A stretch of 18,262 bases of DNA, taken from assembly GCA_030637945.1 (NCBI GenBank), contig DAOWFN010000035.1:1-18262 (forward strand), read 5' to 3'. The translations under genes and the position numbers were made by a program. The stretch is from Gammaproteobacteria bacterium (GTDB taxonomy: Bacteria; Pseudomonadota; Gammaproteobacteria; SZUA-229). Below the pieces are notes generated by a model. The model worked only from the letters and a program-made list of their open reading frames with translations, made no database searches and was not told where the DNA came from. Shown piece after piece: positions 9,411 through 16,359 of the stretch. Positions within the stretch are counted from its first letter, which is position 1. Every line of letters starts with the position of its first letter.

Positions 9411-10864
9411 TGTCTAAGTCTGTCCGTAATGCGGCTGAAAATCATGAAAGCAAAAGTCATGAAAACTTTATGCGACGTATACGTAAAGTACATTTCGTTG
9501 GTATCGGTGGCGCAGGTATGAGTGGTATCGCTGATGTGATGCATACTCTGGGCTATCAGGTAAGTGGTTCTGATATTGCGAGTAATGCCGTTACTGATCG
9601 ATTAAAAAGTTTAGGCGTCGTAGTTTATAACCGGCACACGGCAGAAAATGTGAGTGATGTCGATGTGGTCGTGACGTCGACCGCTATCGATAAAGATAAT
9701 GTCGAAGTGGAAGCGGCGAGAGCGAAACGTATTCCCGTAGTGCCCAGAGCTGAAATGCTTGCTGAACTGATGCGATTCAGTCACGGTATAGCAGTTGCAG
9801 GAACACACGGTAAGACGACGACGACTTCGTTGGTGACCTGTATCCTCGCTGAAGCAGGACTGGATCCAACGTATGTGATCGGCGGAAAACTTAATAGTTC
9901 TGCAACGCATGCGCGTTTGGGTAAAGGTAAATACCTGGTTGCTGAAGCGGACGAGAGTGATGCTTCGTTTTTATATTTACAGCCAATGATAGCAATTGTT
10001 ACCAATGTCGATGCCGATCACCTGTCAACTTATGGCGGTGATTTCACACGACTGAAACAGGCCTTTGTTGAATTCTTACATCACTTGCCATTTTACGGAC
10101 TGGCGGTAGTCTGTGTCGATGATGAAGAGGTTCGTAGTTTGCTCCCTGAAGTAACACGTCAGGTTATCCGTTATGGCATCGATTTTGATGCAGATGTTCG
10201 TGCATCTAATATCCGTTATCAGGGTTCACAAACTGTTTTTGATGTTTTATTACCAGATGCAGGTACATCAATAGAAATTACCTTGAACATGCCAGGTCGT
10301 CATAATGTATTAAATGCATTGGCCGCGATCTGTGTTGCATATGAGCTGGGTATTTCTGCGCAGCACATGCAAAAAGCGTTGTCAGAATTTGAAGGTATCG
10401 GCCGACGTATGCATATGTATGGCGATATCAGATTGACACAAGGTATTGTTACCCTGGTGGATGATTATGCGCATCATCCTACGGAAGTCGCCGCCACCTT
10501 GAGTGCGAGTAAGAATGCCTGGGCAGATAAACGAATAGTCGTGGTATTTCAACCTCATCGTTACACCAGGACACGTGATTTATTCGATGATTTTTCACAG
10601 GTTTTAGCCGAGTGTGATGTGTTGGTGATTACAGAAATATATGCTGCGGGCGAAGAGCCCATAACAGGCGCGGACGGGCGTGCGTTGTGTGCTGCAATTC
10701 GTGCACGTGGAAAAGTTAATCCAATTTTCATCGAAGATGTTGAACAGCTCGGCAATGATCTGCCAGCAATTTTGCAGGACGGTGATTTGGTTTTAACCAT
10801 GGGAGCAGGCAGTATCGGCCGTGTTGCATCACAGCTGAAAGAAACGTTGGGAGCGGCTGCGTAA
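9410..10864 (+). CDS. murC: UDP-N-acetylmuramate--L-alanine ligase MurC
   Basis: First amino-acid ligase of the pathway; it joins L-alanine to UDP-MurNAc in the cytoplasm using ATP. 484 residues, against 491 in E. coli. After a polar N-terminal lead of about 20 residues comes MRRIRKVHFVGIGGAGMSGI, the MurC UDP-binding signature. The ATP loop GTHGKTTTT occupies residues 131-139, followed by EADESDASFL and NVDADHLSTYGGD. DDYAHHPTEVAATL and FQPHRYTRT mark the C-terminal domain. The internal ATG at 9470 would remove the polar lead, but E. coli MurC has a lead of similar length, so the upstream ATG is preferred. The stop overlaps murB (TAATG). Confidence 0.97.
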   Translation: MSKSVRNAAENHESKSHENFMRRIRKVHFVGIGGAGMSGIADVMHTLGYQVSGSDIASNAVTDRLKSLGVVVYNRHTAENVSDVDVVVTSTAIDKDNVEVEAARAKRIPVVPRAEMLAELMRFSHGIAVAGTHGKTTTTSLVTCILAEAGLDPTYVIGGKLNSSATHARLGKGKYLVAEADESDASFLYLQPMIAIVTNVDADHLSTYGGDFTRLKQAFVEFLHHLPFYGLAVVCVDDEEVRSLLPEVTRQVIRYGIDFDADVRASNIRYQGSQTVFDVLLPDAGTSIEITLNMPGRHNVLNALAAICVAYELGISAQHMQKALSEFEGIGRRMHMYGDIRLTQGIVTLVDDYAHHPTEVAATLSASKNAWADKRIVVVFQPHRYTRTRDLFDDFSQVLAECDVLVITEIYAAGEEPITGADGRALCAAIRARGKVNPIFIEDVEQLGNDLPAILQDGDLVLTMGAGSIGRVASQLKETLGAAA

Positions 10865-11799
10865 TGACCTCGTGTGTAAATATGATGACTGATTTCGAAA
10901 ACGCAAGTATGAACAAAATAAGTATAAGCGGGATAAGAGTTACAAAAAATGAACCGATGTCCAAACATACGAGTTGGCGAACCGGTGGTGTGGCGAAACA
11001 ATATATACGGGCAGAGTCATTGGAGGCATTGGCTTCATATATAGCAGCGATACCTGATGATGAAGAACTGTTATGGATGGGGTTGGGCAGCAATACGCTA
11101 GTACGTGATGGGGGTTTTAACGGTACGGTCATCGCTACACAGGGAGTGATGTCACAGATTGAACTGCTGGATGAAACAACTGTTTATGTCGGTGCCGGTG
11201 TTGCCGACGCGAAACTTGCGCGATTCTGCAGCAGAAACAATCTGTCAGGTGCTGGTTTTTTTGCAGGCATTCCGGGCTTGATCGGTGGTGCGCTAGCGAT
11301 GAATGCCGGTGCTTTTGGCGGAGAGATCTGGCCACTGGTCGTTGAGGTTGAAACCATTAATAGAAAAGGTGAAATAAACAAACGTAAAGCCAGTGAGTTC
11401 GAATATTCATATCGCCATGTTAAAGGGCCTAAGGATGAATGGTTTGTTAGCGCAACATTGCGGCTGGACAAACAACGGGAAAGTAATAATGCGATCGATA
11501 TTAAACAACTGCTTGCCAAACGTGCAGCTTCACAACCGACAGGCGTTGCCAGCTGCGGCAGTGTGTTCCGTAATCCGGATGGTTTTTATGCAGCACAGTT
11601 AATCGAAGAGTGTGGCTTAAAAGGTAAGCGGATCGGCGGCGCAATCGTTTCGGAGAAACACGCCAACTTTATTATTAATGATGACAAAGCAAGTGCTGCC
11701 GATATCGAATCACTGATTAAATTGATTCAGAAAACAGTAGAAGATGAACGCGGTATCTTGCTACAGCAGGAAGTACGGATTGTTGGAGATAGTAAATAG
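10864..11799 (+). CDS. murB: UDP-N-acetylenolpyruvoylglucosamine reductase MurB (short, type II)
   Basis: FAD-dependent reductase that converts UDP-GlcNAc-enolpyruvate to UDP-MurNAc with NADPH. 311 residues; E. coli type I MurB has 342 and an extra insertion that appears absent here, so this is called type II from length and motif spacing. FAD-domain motifs are HTSWRTGG, GLGSNTLVRD (residues 73-82) and GIPGLIGGALAMNAGAFGGE. YSYRH, the catalytic Ser233 in CGSVFRNP, GLKGKRIGGAIVSEKHANF, and the catalytic Glu303 in QQEVRIVG follow. GGGAG at 10849-10853 lies 10 bases before the ATG. In-frame ATGs at 10882, 10885 and 10909 could also start translation, so the N-terminus is uncertain by up to about 15 residues. 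Its stop overlaps the ddl GTG. Confidence 0.95.
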   Translation: MTSCVNMMTDFENASMNKISISGIRVTKNEPMSKHTSWRTGGVAKQYIRAESLEALASYIAAIPDDEELLWMGLGSNTLVRDGGFNGTVIATQGVMSQIELLDETTVYVGAGVADAKLARFCSRNNLSGAGFFAGIPGLIGGALAMNAGAFGGEIWPLVVEVETINRKGEINKRKASEFEYSYRHVKGPKDEWFVSATLRLDKQRESNNAIDIKQLLAKRAASQPTGVASCGSVFRNPDGFYAAQLIEECGLKGKRIGGAIVSEKHANFIINDDKASAADIESLIKLIQKTVEDERGILLQQEVRIVGDSK

Positions 11800-12731
11800 T
11801 GACAGTTGATGTAACACAGTTTGGAAAGGTTGCTGTATTGATGGGCGGCCTGTCAGCAGAGCGAGAAATTTCACTGTTAAGTGGAAATGCGGTTTTGAGT
11901 GCATTAAAAAACAGAGGTGTCGATGCGCACGGTATCGATGTAGATGAAAACATCGTGAGTGTGTTGAGTGCCGGTAACTATCAGCGTGCATTTATTATCT
12001 TGCATGGCCGTGGCGGTGAGGATGGCACTATTCAGGGTTTGTTGGAACTTTTGAGTATGCCTTATACCGGCTCGGGTGTGATGGCGTCATCACTAGCGAT
12101 GGATAAATTAAAAACCAAACAGATTTGGCTGGCCATGGGGTTGCCTACACCTGAATTTGTCATTCTCGATTCTGAAAAAAGTTGTGAACACGCACTTGAG
12201 GCTTTAGCTTTGCCTTTAATTATCAAGCCAGTGCTTGAAGGATCCAGTATCGGCATGAGTAAAGTCGAGAAAGAAGATGAATTGATCACGGCCTGGAAAA
12301 AAGCGCAGCAATGCGGCGGCACGGTGATTGCTGAAAGCTGGATCGAAGGAGATGAATATACAGCGGCGGTACTGGATGATCAGGTCTTGCCGATGATAAA
12401 ACTTAAAACCACACATAAGTTTTATGACTATGACGCTAAATATGAAGCAGATGATACACAGTATATTTGCCCCTGTGGTTTATCTGAATCGGAAGAATCG
12501 GTTTTTGCCGAGTTGAGCAAAGAAGCATTTAACGCGGTTAATGCATCAGCATGGGGTCGAGTTGATTTTATAGTTGATGAGAATGATCAGCCGTGGTTAA
12601 TCGAGGTAAATACGGTGCCAGGTATGACCAGTCATTCGTTGGTGCCGATGGCAGCGCAGCAGGCAGGTATGTCGTTTGATGATCTTGCAGTAAATATATT
12701 AGCGATGTCTACATGTGTGAGCTGCTCATAA
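11799..12731 (+). CDS. ddl: D-alanine--D-alanine ligase (DdlB type)
   Basis: Cytoplasmic ATP-grasp ligase making the D-Ala-D-Ala dipeptide that MurF uses. 310 residues, close to E. coli DdlB. Family motifs in order are MGGLSAEREISLLSG with Glu21, HGRGGEDGTIQG, PYTGSGVMASSLAMDKLKTK, EGSSIGMSK with Ser150, KFYDYDAKY with Tyr215, and EVNTVPGMTSHSLVP. The Glu/Ser/Tyr triad matches E. coli Glu15/Ser150/Tyr216. Tyr at the last position predicts D-Ala rather than D-lactate as acceptor, so no vancomycin-type depsipeptide is expected. Translation starts at GTG 11799, which overlaps the murB stop (TAGTG); GGAG at 11785-11788 lies 10 bases upstream. Confidence 0.97.
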   Translation: MTVDVTQFGKVAVLMGGLSAEREISLLSGNAVLSALKNRGVDAHGIDVDENIVSVLSAGNYQRAFIILHGRGGEDGTIQGLLELLSMPYTGSGVMASSLAMDKLKTKQIWLAMGLPTPEFVILDSEKSCEHALEALALPLIIKPVLEGSSIGMSKVEKEDELITAWKKAQQCGGTVIAESWIEGDEYTAAVLDDQVLPMIKLKTTHKFYDYDAKYEADDTQYICPCGLSESEESVFAELSKEAFNAVNASAWGRVDFIVDENDQPWLIEVNTVPGMTSHSLVPMAAQQAGMSFDDLAVNILAMSTCVSCS

Positions 12732-12737
12732 AGGTAA

Positions 12738-13625
12738 ATGGTTATAACGATGAAAAGAAAAAATAAAACATCATTGTTTAAAAATATCATAAAAGCATTG
12801 CCTGCGTTCATAGGGGTTACAGCAGTCATTTATGTGGCGTTAATTATCAAAGATATTGAGGTGTCCACAGTCCTTCCGGTCGGTGATGTGCAGGTAAATG
12901 GTGACATGGCTTTTATCGATAAAAACGAAATTAAATCTATCGTTGAAGATAATATTTCAGGTGGTTTTTTTACCGTGGATCTAAACCATGTTCGTGAGAT
13001 GTTGCTTCAGAAACCATGGGTTAAAAATGTTTCTTTAAGAAGGCAATGGCCTGACGGTATAGAGGTTTTTGTAGAGGAACGTAAGGCAATAGCTTATTGG
13101 AATGATGATGGTTATATCAGTGAAAATGGTAATGTTTTTAAGCCTGAATTAGTTGATAAGGATTTAAATCTGCCGGCGCTAAACGGCCCAGAAGGTCAGC
13201 ATATTAACGTGTTGAAATTCATGAATGTACTTTATAAGGAGATGGCGTTGTTGAATTATGCGGTTACGAATCTGGGGCTGGACGCGCGTAGAGCATGGCG
13301 GTTGGAAATAATGAATAGTGCAGATGCTGCATCTGACGGTGAAGTGAAAGGTATCGACGTCAGGCTTGGACGTTTTGATACAGAGAAACGCATGCAGCGA
13401 TTTATCCGTATATTGCCAGCGCTGGCATCTGAAAAAGAGTTTGCTGATAATAAAATCAAAGTTATCGATATGCGCTATCCAAATGGTTTTTCCGTACGGA
13501 TGATGTCAGCCGAAAAAACTATCGTTGGCAAGTCGTATGACATAGACAATTTAAAAACCCAAAATTTTTCACATAATTTTGCATATGAAATTCATCGTGC
13601 AACTATGCAAATGAGTGAGGCTTGA
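12738..13625 (+). CDS. ftsQ: Cell division protein FtsQ
   Basis: Bitopic inner-membrane divisome protein that links early and late division proteins through FtsB/FtsL. 295 residues. A short basic cytoplasmic tail (KRKNK) leads to a transmembrane helix at about residues 21-37. A periplasmic POTRA domain follows, with LPVGDVQVNG and the typical KPWVKNVSLRRQWPDGIEV, then VEERKAIAYW and a beta-rich C-terminal domain. Sequence conservation is low, as usual for FtsQ, but fold-marking motifs and position between ddl and ftsA agree. The start is not settled: AAGG at 12731-12734 is only 3 bases before ATG 12738 and 15 before the second in-frame ATG at 12750. It begins six bases after ddl ends. Confidence 0.93.
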   Translation: MVITMKRKNKTSLFKNIIKALPAFIGVTAVIYVALIIKDIEVSTVLPVGDVQVNGDMAFIDKNEIKSIVEDNISGGFFTVDLNHVREMLLQKPWVKNVSLRRQWPDGIEVFVEERKAIAYWNDDGYISENGNVFKPELVDKDLNLPALNGPEGQHINVLKFMNVLYKEMALLNYAVTNLGLDARRAWRLEIMNSADAASDGEVKGIDVRLGRFDTEKRMQRFIRILPALASEKEFADNKIKVIDMRYPNGFSVRMMSAEKTIVGKSYDIDNLKTQNFSHNFAYEIHRATMQMSEA

Positions 13626-13629
13626 AAAG

Positions 13630-14865
13630 ATGACGAAAAAGTCTGATACAAACATGTTGATCGGTCTGGATATCGGTACGTCAAAAGTGGTAGCAATCGT
13701 TGGCGAGGTGAATAACGACGGCGAGATAGAAATCATCGGTCTGGGTTCTCACCCATCTAACGGCTTAAAGAAAGGCGTAGTTGTTAACATTGAATCTACG
13801 GTGCAATCTATTCAGCACGCAGTTGAAGAGGCTGAGCTTATGGCTGGTTGTGAGATCAATTCCGTTTATGCGGGTATTGCAGGCAGCCATATACGTAGCC
13901 TTAATTCACACGGCATCGTTGCTATCCGTGAGCGTGAAGTCACTAGCGGTGATCTGGATAGAGTAATAGATGCTGCGCGAGCGGTTGCAATTCCTGCCGA
14001 TCAACGCGTACTCCATATATTGCCACAGGAATTTATCATCGATGAACAGGAAGGCATTCGCGAGCCGATCGGCATGTCAGGTGTTCGACTGGAAGCAAAA
14101 GTGCATCTGGTGACTGGCGCCGTTGGTGCAGCGCAAAATATTATTAAATGTATCCGGCGTTGTGGTCTGGAAGTTGATGACATTATTCTTGAGCAGTTGG
14201 CTTCCAGCTACTCCGTTCTAACAGAAGATGAAAAAGAGCTTGGTGTTTGCCTGGTTGATATCGGCGGCGGCACGACTGACATTGCAGTATTTTCAGAAGG
14301 CGCAATCCGTCATACCGCAGTTATCCCGATAGCTGGTGATCAGGTGACAAATGATATCGCTGTTGCATTACGAACGCCGACACAGTATGCCAATGAAATA
14401 AAAATAAAATATGCATGTGCCCTGCGTCAGCTTGCCAATCCTGAGGAAACGATTGAGGTGCCCAGCGTCGGTGATAGACCGCCACGCAAATTGTCACGTC
14501 AAACACTGGCCGAAGTCGTAGAGCCGCGTTATGAAGAATTACTTAATTTAGTACATGCAGAATTACGTCGCAGTGGTTTCGAAGAAATTATTGCGGCAGG
14601 TGTTGTTTTGACGGGTGGCAGTTCAAAAATGGAAGGCGTTATCGATTTAGCGGAAGAGATTTTCCATGCACCTGTACGTTTGGGTCTACCACAATATGTT
14701 TCTGGTTTGTCTGATGTGGTATGCAATCCGATTCATGCGACTGGCGTCGGCTTATTGTTGTTTGGTAATCAGCATAGGAACAACGGTACCAGTCACATAA
14801 TGAAGGAAGGTGGTTTCAAAGGAGTATTTGAGCAGATGAAAAACTGGTTTCAAGGAAACTTTTAA
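13630..14865 (+). CDS. ftsA: Cell division protein FtsA
   Basis: Actin-like ATPase that tethers FtsZ filaments to the inner membrane and recruits later division proteins. 411 residues from ATG 13630. This start is chosen because GAGG at 13617-13620 sits 9 bases upstream and the protein then begins MTKKSDTNMLIGLDIGTSK; the frame is also open upstream to a GTG at 13615 inside ftsQ, which I consider unlikely. Nucleotide-binding elements are GLDIGTSKVVAIVGEV, DIGGGTTD at residues 210-217, and VLTGGSSKMEG. QEFIIDEQEGI and GMSGVRLEAKVHLVT fit the FtsA-specific 1C region. The last 16 residues form an amphipathic membrane-targeting helix (KNWFQGNF end). Only 4 bases separate it from ftsQ. Confidence 0.97.
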   Translation: MTKKSDTNMLIGLDIGTSKVVAIVGEVNNDGEIEIIGLGSHPSNGLKKGVVVNIESTVQSIQHAVEEAELMAGCEINSVYAGIAGSHIRSLNSHGIVAIREREVTSGDLDRVIDAARAVAIPADQRVLHILPQEFIIDEQEGIREPIGMSGVRLEAKVHLVTGAVGAAQNIIKCIRRCGLEVDDIILEQLASSYSVLTEDEKELGVCLVDIGGGTTDIAVFSEGAIRHTAVIPIAGDQVTNDIAVALRTPTQYANEIKIKYACALRQLANPEETIEVPSVGDRPPRKLSRQTLAEVVEPRYEELLNLVHAELRRSGFEEIIAAGVVLTGGSSKMEGVIDLAEEIFHAPVRLGLPQYVSGLSDVVCNPIHATGVGLLLFGNQHRNNGTSHIMKEGGFKGVFEQMKNWFQGNF

Positions 14866-14955
14866 CACAACAAAAACAGATCAATAAATAAACTGAAAAA
14901 ACGCTTAATTAATAAATAACTTTACAAATATAAAATAAAAAAGAGGATAAATGTC
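14866..14955 (+). promoter_or_regulatory. A-rich leader of ftsZ with ribosome-binding site and possible weak promoter
   Basis: Ninety bases between ftsA and ftsZ, strongly enriched in A on the coding strand and with almost no self-complementarity, so the leader should be unstructured. AAGAGG at 14941-14946 lies 9 bases before the ftsZ ATG at 14956 and decides that start; the ATG at 14951 is out of frame. TTAATT (14905-14910) and TATAAA (14929-14934), 18 bases apart, could act as a sigma-70 promoter, but such hexamers are expected by chance in DNA this AT-rich. The ribosome-binding site is well supported; the promoter is a guess. Confidence 0.45.
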
Positions 14956-16140
14956 ATGCCTATGTTCGAATTGATGGATTCTGGTGCACAAGATGCTGTT
15001 ATTAAAGTCATTGGTGTTGGTGGCGGTGGTGGTAATGCCGTGCAACATATGGTGGGTAGCGGTATCAATGGTGTTGATTTTATTTGTACAAATACCGATG
15101 CGCAGGCATTGGGTCGAGTTGAAGGAGCTAGATCGTTACAGATCGGTAGCAATATCACTAAAGGTTTAGGCGCTGGTGCCACACCTGAGGTGGGTCAGCA
15201 ATCTGCACTCGAAGATCGTGAGTTGATCCAGGAAGCTATTGCCAACACAGATATGTTATTCGTGACAGCCGGAATGGGTGGTGGTACAGGTACCGGTGCA
15301 GCACCTGTGGTAGCGCAGATTGCACGCGAGATGGGAATACTGGTTGTCGGTGTCGTAACAAAACCGTTTGCTTTTGAAGGCAGTGCGCGTATGAAAATTG
15401 CGATGCAGGGTATCAAGGAATTAAGTGGTCACGTTGATTCACTCATTACTATACCGAACGATAAATTACTCGATGTCTATGGTAGGGATTTTGATTTAAT
15501 GAATGCCTTCAATGGTGCTAATGATGTGCTCTGTGGTGCAGTACAGGGTATTACTGAATTGATAACAAACCCTGGCGTTATCAATGTCGACTTTGCCGAT
15601 GTAAGAACCGTGATGTCTAAAATGGGTATGGGCATGATGGGCTCCGGGCGCGCGGTTGGTGATGACAGAGCGAAAGAAGCTGCAGAAGCTGCTATTGCCA
15701 GTCCTCTACTGGAAGATGTTAATTTATCCGGTGCACGAGGAATTTTGGTCAATGTCACAGGTTCAAATATGACACTGGGTGAATTCCAGGATATCGGTGC
15801 GGTGATCAATGAGTTTGCATCTGACGACGCGACGGTTGTAATGGGTACTGCGATAGATGAATCATTAGAGGGCGAGATTCGTGTGACTGTTGTGGCGACC
15901 GGTTTAGGTAATACTGGTAAAATGAAGGCGCAGGCTTCAGCACCGGCCCCGACGCCTCAGCCAGCAGAAATTAAAGTGGTTAAAAAGGCAGCTGTTGAGG
16001 CAGAACTTTCATATAAAGATTACGACAAACCAGTTCATATTCGAAAAGCGAAGTCGACAGAAGAAGCAGTGTCGTCAAATGGTCAATACGATGAAGAAAT
16101 GCTAGATATACCAGCATTTTTACGTAGACAGGCTGATTAA
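14956..16140 (+). CDS. ftsZ: Cell division protein FtsZ
   Basis: Tubulin-like GTPase that polymerises into the Z ring. 394 residues, against 383 in E. coli. The N-terminal GTP-binding half contains IKVIGVGGGGGNAV and the tubulin signature GGGTGTG (residues 108-114). The T7 synergy loop NVDFADV has Asn210, Asp212 and Asp215, needed for GTP hydrolysis across the subunit interface. After the globular core (to about residue 320, ending VTVVATGLG) comes a linker of about 60 residues rich in Ala, Pro, Lys and Glu. The conserved C-terminal peptide LDIPAFLRRQAD at residues 383-394 binds FtsA and ZipA in relatives. No key residue is missing. Confidence 0.99.
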   Translation: MPMFELMDSGAQDAVIKVIGVGGGGGNAVQHMVGSGINGVDFICTNTDAQALGRVEGARSLQIGSNITKGLGAGATPEVGQQSALEDRELIQEAIANTDMLFVTAGMGGGTGTGAAPVVAQIAREMGILVVGVVTKPFAFEGSARMKIAMQGIKELSGHVDSLITIPNDKLLDVYGRDFDLMNAFNGANDVLCGAVQGITELITNPGVINVDFADVRTVMSKMGMGMMGSGRAVGDDRAKEAAEAAIASPLLEDVNLSGARGILVNVTGSNMTLGEFQDIGAVINEFASDDATVVMGTAIDESLEGEIRVTVVATGLGNTGKMKAQASAPAPTPQPAEIKVVKKAAVEAELSYKDYDKPVHIRKAKSTEEAVSSNGQYDEEMLDIPAFLRRQAD

Positions 16141-16153
16141 GTAGCCAGGGTGT

Positions 16154-16170
16154 AAGGAGTTTCTATGTAA
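16154..16170 (+). other. Strong ribosome-binding site followed by ATG-TAA (start-stop pair)
   Basis: Fourteen bases after the ftsZ stop, AAGGAG (16154-16159) is followed, 5 bases on, by ATG (16165-16167) and immediately by TAA (16168-16170). It is the best Shine-Dalgarno match noticed in any non-coding part of the window, yet it serves no reading frame. It may be a minimal start-stop ORF that holds or recycles ribosomes, or the remains of a lost small gene. The bases are seen directly; any function is inference. Confidence 0.4.
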
Positions 16171-16195
16171 CTAAATGATTTTTTGTATTTAGTTA
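16168..16195 (+). repeat. AT-rich inverted repeat downstream of ftsZ
   Basis: TAACTAAAT (16168-16176) and ATTTAGTTA (16187-16195) form a perfect 9-base stem with a 10-base loop. CCAGGG (16145-16150) and CCCTGG (16215-16220) could add an outer stem. The hairpin is weak, has one G-C pair, and no T run follows it, so it does not look like an intrinsic terminator. Transcription from ftsZ may therefore continue into lpxC. Confidence 0.4.
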
Positions 16196-16207
16196 GATAT
16201 TGTTGAC

Positions 16208-16300
16208 TTGTTTCCCCTGGTAAATGGTGGGTAAAATAGTGCGGTTATCTGTAATGTTTTAATGGCTTGTTTCCAATTTAGTCAGTAAATATGTGATAAT
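16208..16300 (+). promoter_or_regulatory. Candidate lpxC promoter region
   Basis: Two sigma-70-like candidates are visible in the 219-base stretch before lpxC. The nearer has TTCCAA (16271-16276), an 18-base spacer and an extended -10 TGTGATAAT (16292-16300), placing the transcript start near 16307 and a leader of about 50 bases. The other has TTGTTT (16208-16213), an 18-base spacer and TAAAAT (16232-16237). Both -35 hexamers are poor matches. CTTGTTTCC occurs twice here, at 16207-16215 and 16266-16274. A separate lpxC promoter would agree with E. coli, where lpxC has its own. Confidence 0.4.
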
Positions 16301-16359
16301 ACGGCGTTTTTTACAAACTGCAGTTGTGATTTTAAGCATTGCGCGTGGGATTTGATATT

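Noticed and set aside
13615..13629. Earlier GTG start for ftsA inside ftsQ
   Set aside because: ATG 13630 has GAGG at the right distance and matches the family N-terminus; the extra five residues have no support.
16203..16237. TTGACT paired with TAAAAT as an lpxC promoter
   Set aside because: TTGACT is the best -35 match in the area, but the spacer to TAAAAT is 23 bases, too long for sigma-70.
16262..16288. Eight-codon ORF (MACFQFSQ) upstream of lpxC
   Set aside because: No ribosome-binding site, and its coding span lies within the candidate promoter, upstream of the predicted transcript start.
16316..16325. Palindrome AACTGCAGTT in the lpxC leader
   Set aside because: Only 10 bases with no loop, so no RNA hairpin; symmetry does not extend outward. 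It could be an operator, but nothing else supports that.
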